Assembly: GCA_023426505.1 (NCBI GenBank)
Contig: JAFAAP010000083.1
Location: 1-5,131, forward strand
Origin: Pseudomonadota bacterium
GTDB lineage: Bacteria > Pseudomonadota > Alphaproteobacteria > Rhizobiales > Beijerinckiaceae
DNA: 5,131 nucleotides
Direction: 5' to 3'
Part shown: positions 1 through 4,612 of the stretch, one piece after another
Numbering within the stretch: the first letter of the stretch is position 1
Layout of the letters: each line of letters opens with the position of its first letter
Notes under the pieces: model-generated
What the model was told of the DNA's origin: nothing
What the model saw: the letters and a program-made list of their open reading frames with translations, nothing else
Database searches by the model: none
Made by a program: the position numbers and the translations under genes

Positions 1-184
1 GGGGGACGGTGCCGGCGGCCGGCGGCACGAGCCCCGCGAGGCGGCGCAGGAGGGTGGGCTTGCCGGCCCCGTGCGGCCCGACGATGACGGCGAAGCGGCC
101 CGCCTCGAAGGTGAGATCCACGCCGGACAGGGCCCGGCGGGATCCGAGATCGACCGACAGGGAGCGGGCGACGAGGCGCTTCAT
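1..184 (-). CDS. ABC transporter ATP-binding protein, FecE/BtuD type (N-terminal 61 residues, cut by window edge)
   Basis: This is the start of a cytoplasmic ATPase subunit expected to power the FecCD permease encoded just upstream. The ATG at 184-182 overlaps the permease stop as ATGA, so the two are probably translationally coupled. The visible protein has the usual ABC N-terminus: a first beta strand, the A-loop region replaced by L-G-S-R-R-A-L (13-19), the GVDLTFEAG strand-turn (21-29), then the P-loop GPHGAGKPT at 36-44, followed by LLRRLAGL (45-52) and the start of the next turn. The canonical loop is GPNGAGKST. Here the Asn is His and, more strikingly, the Mg-coordinating Ser/Thr after the Lys is Pro43 (codon 58-56). 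The Walker B, signature and H-loop lie beyond the window. Family assignment is firm. The substrate (ferric siderophore, haem or cobalamin) cannot be told from this fragment, and whether the enzyme is active is open. Confidence 0.88.
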   Translation of the reverse strand, partial: MKRLVARSLSVDLGSRRALSGVDLTFEAGRFAVIVGPHGAGKPTLLRRLAGLVPPAAGTVP

Positions 185-1185
185 GCGGGCGTCTCCGCCA
201 GTTCCGCCTTGCGCCGGGCGATGACCCATAGGAACAGCGGCACCCCGAGAATCGCGGTCAGGACCCCAATCCTCACCTCAGTGCCGGACGGGATGAGGCG
301 CACGGCGCAATCGGCCGCGAGCAGCAGCGCCGCGCCCGCGAGCCCGGCCGGCGCCAGGGTGCGGGCCGGGTCGTAGCCGACCAGCGGCCGCACCAGGTGC
401 GGCGCCACAAGGCCCACGAAGCCGATCGAACCGGCGACCGCCACGGAGGCGCCGGTCCCGACCGCCGCCCCGGCCACGACGAGAAGCCTCAGGCGGCGCA
501 GGTCGACCCCGAGGCTCTGCGCCGTCTCCTCGCCCAACGCCAGGGCCCGCAGGGACGGAGCCGCCGCCAGCACGAGCACGGAGGCCGCGAGGATGAACGG
601 CAGGGCGAGCCACACATGGGTGATCGACCGGTCCTCGAAGGAGCCGAGCAGCCAGAACACGATCTCGGTGACCGCGAAGGGATTGGGCGAGAGGCTGATG
701 GCGAGCGAGGTCCCGGCTCCGGCGAGGCTCCCGACCGCGAGACCCGCGAGCACGAGCACCACCACGGTGGCGTTTCGCCCCGCCACCGCTACCACGACCG
801 CGATGGAGACGAGCGCGCCCGCGATGGCCGCGACCGGGAGGGCCCAGGACAGGGCGCCGACCAAGCCGAAATACAGCACCAGTACGGCCCCGAGAGCCGC
901 CGCCTGCTGCGCGCCGAAGACCGACGTGTCGGCGAGCGGGTTGCGCAGCAACCCCTGCAAGGCCGCGCCCGTGAGTCCGAGGATCCACCCCACCAGGAGC
1001 GCCAGGACGGTGCGTGGCAGGCGGATCTCCCGCACCACCACGCTGGCGCTGCCCTGGTCCGACACGAGCGCCTTCGCGGCCGTGACGACCGGAATCGGCG
1101 CGGGACCGATCGCGAGCGACGCGAGGCTCAAGGCCGCGAGCAGAATCGCGAGGCTGACGATGAGGGACGGACGGGAGGCGGGCAT
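181..1185 (-). CDS. FecCD-family ABC transporter permease (iron-siderophore/haem/cobalamin type)
   Basis: This is an inner-membrane permease of the BtuC/FecCD/FhuB superfamily, which forms the channel of a type II importer for iron chelates, haem or vitamin B12. The 334 residues match the family's usual size of about 330-350 and are almost wholly hydrophobic helices, the first at about 8-27. Family landmarks are REIRLPRT (52-59), the LRNPLADTSVFG block (80-91), the cytoplasmic coupling helix region ALGEETAQSLGVDLRRLR (216-233) that docks on the ATPase, GFVGLVAPHLVR (255-266), and a C-terminal GVLTAILGVPLFLW (307-320). I chose the ATG at 1185-1183. The reading frame stays open to 1359, but that extension is charged, unlike a permease, and runs through the intergenic palindrome. 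A GTG two codons earlier (1191) is an alternative start. No clear Shine-Dalgarno is present. No binding-protein gene precedes it, so the substrate is undetermined. Confidence 0.92.
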   Translation of the reverse strand: MPASRPSLIVSLAILLAALSLASLAIGPAPIPVVTAAKALVSDQGSASVVVREIRLPRTVLALLVGWILGLTGAALQGLLRNPLADTSVFGAQQAAALGAVLVLYFGLVGALSWALPVAAIAGALVSIAVVVAVAGRNATVVVLVLAGLAVGSLAGAGTSLAISLSPNPFAVTEIVFWLLGSFEDRSITHVWLALPFILAASVLVLAAAPSLRALALGEETAQSLGVDLRRLRLLVVAGAAVGTGASVAVAGSIGFVGLVAPHLVRPLVGYDPARTLAPAGLAGAALLLAADCAVRLIPSGTEVRIGVLTAILGVPLFLWVIARRKAELAETPA

Positions 1186-1210
1186 GAGCACGGGTTTCGT
1201 TGACGTCCCG

Positions 1211-1238
1211 CGATAGCAACAGCGCTCCCCGGTGTCAT
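1211..1238 (-). promoter_or_regulatory. Candidate promoter for the permease-ATPase operon
   Basis: Reading the minus strand, ATGACA (1238-1233, five of six matches to TTGACA) is followed after 16 bases by GCTATCGC, overlapping the hexamer at 1216-1211. This resembles the relaxed alphaproteobacterial -10 box. Transcription would begin about 15-20 bases before the permease ATG, which fits the absence of a long leader and of an obvious ribosome site. The match is by eye only. No Fur, Irr or RirA operator and no cobalamin riboswitch sequence is recognisable beside it. Confidence 0.3.
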
Positions 1239-1259
1239 CCTCGACGTTTCTTCGCTCGC

Positions 1260-1280
1260 CCTTGCAGGGAGTGCGCAAGG
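1260..1280. repeat. Small inverted repeat (6-bp stem, 9-base loop)
   Basis: CCTTGC at 1260-1265 pairs with GCAAGG at 1275-1280 around the loop AGGGAGTGC. It lies 12 bases from the larger palindrome at 1293-1317. The pair looks like neighbouring arms of one composite intergenic repeat. A 6-bp stem alone could arise by chance in such GC-rich DNA. Confidence 0.4.
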
Positions 1281-1292
1281 CCAATGCGGCTT

Positions 1293-1317
1293 CACCTCTC
1301 CCCGGCGGGGAGAGGTG
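1293..1317. repeat. Palindromic intergenic element, perfect 11-bp stem
   Basis: CACCTCTCCCC (1293-1303) is perfectly complementary to GGGGAGAGGTG (1307-1317) with only GGC between. A G-T wobble and one further A-T pair extend the stem outward. Palindromes built on CCTCTCCCC...GGGGAGAGG are, from general knowledge, frequent dispersed intergenic repeats in Hyphomicrobiales and related bacteria (REP/RIME-like). There is no T-run on either side, so a classical terminator is unlikely, and its place between divergent promoters argues against that role too. That it belongs to a dispersed family is inference until other copies are found in the genome. Confidence 0.7.
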
Positions 1318-1373
1318 GATGTTGCGCCCGTCCTCGATCCGCTCACACGGGTCGCCCATGCCGACAAAGCGGG

Positions 1374-1401
1374 TTCGATCCCGCGCCGGACCATGCTACG
1401 A
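1374..1401 (+). promoter_or_regulatory. Weak candidate promoter for the aminotransferase
   Basis: TTCGAT (1374-1379) and GCTACGAA (around 1395-1402) are spaced 16 bases apart in the last 70 bases before the ATG at 1442. The downstream box resembles a relaxed alphaproteobacterial -10, while the -35 match is poor. The only ribosome-site candidate is a weak purine run, AGAG, about 10 bases before the ATG. This is offered as the best candidate rather than a firm call. Confidence 0.2.
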
Positions 1402-1441
1402 AGCAGGCAAAGCCCCTGAAAACAACGATCAGAGCCCCGGC

Positions 1442-2596
1442 ATGAACCCACTTTTCGCCAACCTGCCCACCACCGTCTTCGAAGTGATGTCGAGCCTCGC
1501 CCGGGAGACCGGCGCCATCAATCTCGGCCAGGGCTTCCCGGACGATCCGGGCCCGGAGGACGTCAGGCGGAAGGCGGCGGACGCGGTGCTCAACGGCTAC
1601 AACCAGTACCCGTCCATGATGGGCATCCCGGAGCTGCGCTCCGCCATCGCAGCGCATTACCGGCACTGGCAGGGCGTCGACCTCGACCCGTCCACCGAGG
1701 TGATGGTCACGTCCGGCGCCACGGAGGCGCTGGCGGGCGCGATCCTCGGCATCGTCGAGCCCGGCGACGAGGTGGTGCTGTTTGAGCCCATGTACGACGC
1801 CTACCTGCCGCTCGTGCGGCTCGCCGGCGGCGTGCCGAAGTTCGTGACGCTCCAGCCGCCCCATTTCCGGCTCACCGAGGAGGCGCTGGCGAAGGCCTTC
1901 TCGCCGAAGACCAAGGCGGTGCTGCTCAACAACCCGCTCAACCCGACGGCCACGGTCTTCCCGCCCGAAGACCTCAACCTGCTCGCCGATTTCTGCCGCC
2001 GCTTCGACGCCATCTGCATCAGCGATGAGGTGTGGGAGCACGTGGTCTTCGACGGCCGCCGCCACCAGCCGGTGCTGGCGCTCCCCGGCATGCGCGAGCG
2101 CTCGGTGAAGATCGGCTCGGCGGGAAAAATCTTCAGCCTCACGGGCTGGAAGGTCGGCTTCGTGTGCGCCGCGCCGCACATCATGAAGGTGCTGGCGAAG
2201 TCGCACCAGTTCCTCACCTTCACGACGCCGCCGAACCTGCAGGTCGCGGTGGCCTACGGGCTTGCGAAGGACGACGCCTATTTCGAGGGAATGCGGCGCG
2301 ACTTCGCCCGCAGCCGCGACCGCTTCACGGCGGGGCTCAACACGCTGGGCTTCGACGTGATCCCGAGCCAGGGCACCTACTTCGTCAACATCGACATCGC
2401 GCCCTTGGGAGAGACCGACGACGTGGCCTTCTGCCGCCGCCTCGTGACCGAGCACGGCGTTGCGGCGATCCCGGTCTCGGCCTTCTATGCGCAGGGCGCC
2501 GTGAAGAACGTGGTCCGCTTCTGCTTCGCCAAGAAGGACGCGACGCTGGATGCGGGCCTGGAGCGGCTGGCGAAGGCCCTCAGGCGGGCGGCCTGA
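1442..2596 (+). CDS. PLP-dependent class I/II aminotransferase (YbdL / kynurenine aminotransferase / DapC-like)
   Basis: A cytosolic fold-type I aminotransferase of 384 residues that would move an amino group from an amino acid to a 2-oxo acid using pyridoxal phosphate. Landmarks in order are the N-terminal INLGQGFPD (27-34), NQYPSMMGIPELR (54-66), TSGATEAL (90-97, phosphate-binding turn), NNPLNPT (163-169) with cofactor Asn167, SDEVWEH (194-200) with Asp195 for the pyridine nitrogen, SAGKIFSLTGWK (226-237) with Schiff-base Lys229, and VVRFCFAK (357-364) with Arg359 for the substrate carboxylate. Trp198 occupies the place of the usual Tyr that contacts the cofactor O3'. I chose the ATG at 1442 because the family fold begins there; the open frame reaches back to 1232 through the intergenic repeats with no homology. 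Relatives include methionine, kynurenine/glutamine and succinyl-diaminopimelate aminotransferases, so the substrate cannot be fixed. The gene diverges from the permease and lies 105 bases before potF. Confidence 0.93.
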   Translation: MNPLFANLPTTVFEVMSSLARETGAINLGQGFPDDPGPEDVRRKAADAVLNGYNQYPSMMGIPELRSAIAAHYRHWQGVDLDPSTEVMVTSGATEALAGAILGIVEPGDEVVLFEPMYDAYLPLVRLAGGVPKFVTLQPPHFRLTEEALAKAFSPKTKAVLLNNPLNPTATVFPPEDLNLLADFCRRFDAICISDEVWEHVVFDGRRHQPVLALPGMRERSVKIGSAGKIFSLTGWKVGFVCAAPHIMKVLAKSHQFLTFTTPPNLQVAVAYGLAKDDAYFEGMRRDFARSRDRFTAGLNTLGFDVIPSQGTYFVNIDIAPLGETDDVAFCRRLVTEHGVAAIPVSAFYAQGAVKNVVRFCFAKKDATLDAGLERLAKALRRAA

Positions 2597-2626
2597 CCGG
2601 GTTTATCCACCGGGCCGACTTCAAGA

Positions 2627-2655
2627 TTGTTTCTTGCGCCGGAAGGTCTTAGCGT
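2627..2655 (+). promoter_or_regulatory. Weak candidate promoter in the aminotransferase-potF gap
   Basis: The 105 bases between the two genes are slightly less GC-rich than their surroundings. TTGTTT (2627-2632) and TAGCGT (2650-2655), 17 bases apart, are the best promoter-like pair, with a leader of roughly 40 bases. No convincing terminator hairpin follows the aminotransferase; there is only a short direct repeat of ACCGGG (2596-2601 and 2609-2614). Separate transcription of potF is therefore possible but unproven. Confidence 0.22.
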
Positions 2656-2682
2656 CACCCCGTTTGTCGTCCCCTTCGAACC

Positions 2683-2689
2683 AGAGGAG
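2683..2689 (+). promoter_or_regulatory. Ribosome binding site of potF
   Basis: AGAGGAG is a strong Shine-Dalgarno, 12 bases before the ATG at 2702. The spacing is slightly long. It supports starting just before the signal peptide rather than at the TTG at 2627 where the frame first opens. A CTG directly before the ATG would have tighter spacing but is an unlikely start. Confidence 0.65.
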
Positions 2690-2701
2690 TTCCCACCCCT
2701 G

Positions 2702-3787
2702 ATGATCCGTACCCTCGCTTCCCTTGCCCTGGCCCTTGGCCTTGTTACGGGCGCCGCCGCTCAGGAGCGCGTCGTCAACGTCTACAACTGGTCGGACTAT
2801 GTGGATCCGAAGGCGCTGGACGAGTTCACGAAGCAGACGGGCATCAAGGTCGTCTACGACACCTACGACAACAACGAGATCGTCGAGACCAAGCTGCTCG
2901 CCGGCAAGTCCGGCTACGACATCGTCGTGCCCTCCGGCCCGTTCCTGCAGCGGCTCATCGGCGCCAAGGTGTTCCAGAAGCTCGACAAGTCGAAGCTGCC
3001 GAACCTCGCCAATCAGTGGTCCGAGGTGACGCAGCGGCTGGCCGTGTTCGATCCGGGCAACCAGTACGCCGTCAACTACATGTGGGGCACGACCGGCATC
3101 GGCCTCAACACCAAGAAGGTGAAGGACATCCTGGGCGACATGCCGCTCAACACCTGGGACCTGGTGCTGAAGCCCGAGATCGCCTCCAAGCTCAAGGCCT
3201 GCGGCATCTACATGCTGGATTCCCCGGAGGACCTCTTCCCCGGCGTGCTCGCCTATCTGGGCCTCAACCCGGATTCGAAGCGCACCGAGGACCTGAACAA
3301 GGCCGGCGACGCTCTGTTCCGCGTGCGCGGCAACATCCAGAAGTACCATTCGTCCGAGTACATCAACGCGCTCGCCAACGGCGACATCTGCGTGGCGGTG
3401 GGCTATTCGGGCGACATGATCCAGGCCAAGAACCGGGCCGAGGAGGCCAAGAACGGCGTCGAGATCTCCTACGTGATCCCGCGCGAGGGCGCGCTCATGT
3501 GGTTCGACAGCTTCGCGATCCCGGCGGACGCCAAGAACGTGGCCGAGGCGCACGAGTTCATCAACTTCATGCTGAAGCCCGAGGTCGCCGCCATGAACGC
3601 GAACTTCGTGTCCTACGCGTCCGGCAACCTCGCGGCCAAGCAGCACATCAAGCCGGAGATCCTCAACAATCCGGGCATCTATCCGGACGAGGCCACCATG
3701 AAGCGGCTCTTCACCAACACGGCTTACGACGAGCGCTCGCAGCGCACCGTCACCCGGCTCTGGACCCGAGTGAAGACCGGCCGTTAA
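2702..3787 (+). CDS. potF: Periplasmic putrescine/polyamine-binding protein (PotF family)
   Basis: The substrate-receptor subunit of a spermidine/putrescine ABC importer, acting in the periplasm. The 361 residues compare with about 370 for Escherichia coli PotF and align along the whole length. A Sec signal peptide (1-20, core LASLALALGLVTG, cleavage AAA/Q) precedes VVNVYNWSDYVDP (24-36), TGIKVVYDTYDNNE (46-59), YDIVVPSG (72-79), YMWGTTGIG (126-134), TWDLVLKPE (151-159), HSSEYINALANGDICVAVGY (216-235) and NNPGIYP (322-328), ending in WTRVKTG like PotF. Pocket residues seen by comparison with remembered PotF are Trp30, Ser31, Asp32, Tyr33, Ser78, Asp238, Asp269 and Tyr305. Two aromatic positions differ: Tyr235 replaces a Trp and Trp267 replaces a Phe. 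The family call is strong, and preference for putrescine over other diamines is inferred. No potG/potH/potI gene follows; the next gene is an unrelated SIMPL protein. Confidence 0.93.
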   Translation: MIRTLASLALALGLVTGAAAQERVVNVYNWSDYVDPKALDEFTKQTGIKVVYDTYDNNEIVETKLLAGKSGYDIVVPSGPFLQRLIGAKVFQKLDKSKLPNLANQWSEVTQRLAVFDPGNQYAVNYMWGTTGIGLNTKKVKDILGDMPLNTWDLVLKPEIASKLKACGIYMLDSPEDLFPGVLAYLGLNPDSKRTEDLNKAGDALFRVRGNIQKYHSSEYINALANGDICVAVGYSGDMIQAKNRAEEAKNGVEISYVIPREGALMWFDSFAIPADAKNVAEAHEFINFMLKPEVAAMNANFVSYASGNLAAKQHIKPEILNNPGIYPDEATMKRLFTNTAYDERSQRTVTRLWTRVKTGR

Positions 3788-3794
3788 TCGGCCG
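3778..3794 (+). repeat. Hairpin enclosing the potF stop codon
   Basis: CGGCCG occurs at 3778-3783 and again at 3789-3794, separated by TTAAT, which contains the TAA stop. Since CGGCCG is self-complementary, the two copies form a 6-bp stem with the stop in the loop. No T-run follows. It may shield the transcript 3' end or be chance in GC-rich DNA. Confidence 0.4.
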
Positions 3795-3828
3795 CTCAGG
3801 ATCGTCCCGGCATCATCCGCCACGCCTG

Positions 3829-3853
3829 CTGCTCCGCCGCTTCGGCGGAGCAG
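3829..3853 (+). terminator. Strong hairpin between potF and the SIMPL gene, possible terminator or attenuating element
   Basis: CTGCTCCGCC (3829-3838) pairs perfectly with GGCGGAGCAG (3844-3853), with an extra G-C pair closing a CTT loop. The hairpin is the most stable looking in the window. It is followed by TCATTTCAGG, not a true T-run, so termination would be incomplete at best. It ends 20 bases before the next ATG and 8 bases before that gene's ribosome site. It could end potF transcripts, protect their 3' ends, or reduce expression of the downstream gene. Confidence 0.55.
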
Positions 3854-3860
3854 TCATTTC

Positions 3861-3866
3861 AGGGAG
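3861..3866 (+). promoter_or_regulatory. Ribosome binding site of the SIMPL-domain gene
   Basis: AGGGAG lies 7 bases before the ATG at 3874, an ideal spacing. It settles that start against the upstream in-frame codons reaching back to 3016, which only shadow potF in another frame. Confidence 0.75.
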
Positions 3867-3873
3867 ACCTTTC

Positions 3874-4602
3874 ATGCGCCTCGCCACCCTTGCGGCCCTG
3901 GCCACCCTCGCGTTCGCCGCCCCGGCCCTCGCCCAGACCGATGCCGGTCGGCACCAGCCCACGATCAGCGTGGTCGGGACCGGCGAGGTGGAGCTCAAGC
4001 CCGACTTCGCCCGGGTCTTCGTGACCGTGGCGACCCAGGCCGACACGGTGGCGCAGGCCGCAAGCTCGAATCGCGCCGCGACCGAGCGGGTGCTCGCCCG
4101 CATCGAGGGCCTCGGGATCAAGAAGGACGACATCCAGACCGCGAACTTCCAGGTCTTCCAGACGCCGACCCAGTACACCCCGGACGGCAAGGAGGTGAAG
4201 GCGCCGAAATTCTCCGCTAACCACCAGCTGCGCATCACCACCCGCGACCTCGATGGCGTCGGGCGGCTCGCCGGCGAGATCCTGGCGAGCGGCGACATGA
4301 CCTTCCAGTCGGTCTCGTTCGGCCTCGACCGGCAGGAGGAAGGCGCGGACCGGGCCCGCGAGGCGGCCGTGCGCGACGCCAAGCGCCAGGCCGAGGTCTA
4401 CGCGTCGGCCGCGGGCGTGGGGCTCGGCCGGCTGATGGAGATCCGCGACGGCTCAGCCCAGCCCTTCGAGCCGCGTCCCGAGATGCGCATGCAGATGGCC
4501 ATGAGCAAGGGAGCCGATTCGGCAGTCCCGATCGTGCCGCCGGCGACGATCCGATACACGTCGAGCGTTCAGATGGTGTGGGAGATGGCCACGCGCCCCT
4601 GA
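3874..4602 (+). CDS. Secreted SIMPL-domain (DUF541, YggE-like) protein
   Basis: A 242-residue exported protein of the SIMPL/DUF541 family. Its members (E. coli YggE, Brucella BP26) are periplasmic or outer-membrane-associated, have been linked to oxidative-stress tolerance, and have no settled biochemical activity. The signal peptide is residues 1-20 (MRLATLAALA start, cleavage ALA/Q). The domain opens with ISVVGTGEVELKPD (31-44), continues with FARVFVTVATQADTVAQA (45-62), the helix SSNRAATERVLARIEGLGI (64-82), DDIQTANFQV (85-94), and the conserved AREAAVRDAKRQAEVYA helix (161-177) followed by GVGLGRLMEI (181-190), and ends in a beta strand with TSSVQMVWEM. A Met-rich run, M-R-M-Q-M-A-M (204-210), lies in the loop before the last strand. 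The start is fixed by a good ribosome site. It follows potF by 86 bases across a hairpin and is convergent with the anti-sigma gene, only 10 bases away. The family call is firm and the role unknown. Confidence 0.9.
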   Translation: MRLATLAALATLAFAAPALAQTDAGRHQPTISVVGTGEVELKPDFARVFVTVATQADTVAQAASSNRAATERVLARIEGLGIKKDDIQTANFQVFQTPTQYTPDGKEVKAPKFSANHQLRITTRDLDGVGRLAGEILASGDMTFQSVSFGLDRQEEGADRAREAAVRDAKRQAEVYASAAGVGLGRLMEIRDGSAQPFEPRPEMRMQMAMSKGADSAVPIVPPATIRYTSSVQMVWEMATRP

Positions 4603-4612
4603 GGCGTCGTCC

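Larger units (their letters stand above)
1186..1441. other. Divergent intergenic region between permease and aminotransferase
   Basis: These 256 bases separate the divergently transcribed permease and aminotransferase. They hold two inverted repeats (described separately), a weak candidate promoter on each side and no convincing gene. Open frames cross it on both strands, but their translations are rich in Arg/Pro/Cys with no family resemblance, and they are simply upstream extensions of the two flanking frames or shadows of them. No tRNA or riboswitch fold was recognised. Confidence 0.75.

Noticed and set aside
1186..1260. Cobalamin riboswitch or Fur/Irr box in front of the permease
   Set aside because: I looked for conserved B12-riboswitch sequence and AT-rich iron-box palindromes; the segment is short and GC-rich and contains neither.
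1186..1359. N-terminal extension of the permease (58 extra residues in frame)
   Set aside because: It is charged and Cys/Arg-rich, crosses the same repeats, and the hydrophobic first helix begins right after the ATG at 1185.
1369..1394. tRNA 3'-end-like sequence: GCGGG-TTCGAT-CCCGC stem-loop followed by GCCGGACCA
   Set aside because: It recalls a T-arm plus CCA, but the loop has six rather than seven bases, the acceptor strand is too short, and no anticodon arm, D-arm or pairing 5' acceptor strand is present upstream. Chance or a very decayed remnant is likelier than a tRNA.
1232..1441. N-terminal extension of the aminotransferase (70 extra residues in frame)
   Set aside because: It runs through the palindromic repeats, is Arg/Pro/Ser-rich with no family match, and the conserved fold starts just after the ATG at 1442.
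1343..2455. Long open frame of 370 codons antisense to the aminotransferase
   Set aside because: Shadow composition and no domain; the aminotransferase motifs on the plus strand are unmistakable.
2621..3823. Long open frame of 400 codons antisense to potF
   Set aside because: Its translation is a His/Asp/Val/Leu/Arg-rich shadow typical of the strand opposite a GC-rich gene, with no recognisable domain, and potF is certain on the other strand.
3016..3873. Possible gene upstream of and fused to the SIMPL protein in the same frame
   Set aside because: This part overlaps potF in another frame and has Arg/His/Gly-rich shadow composition. The SIMPL protein has its own ribosome site and signal peptide at 3874.
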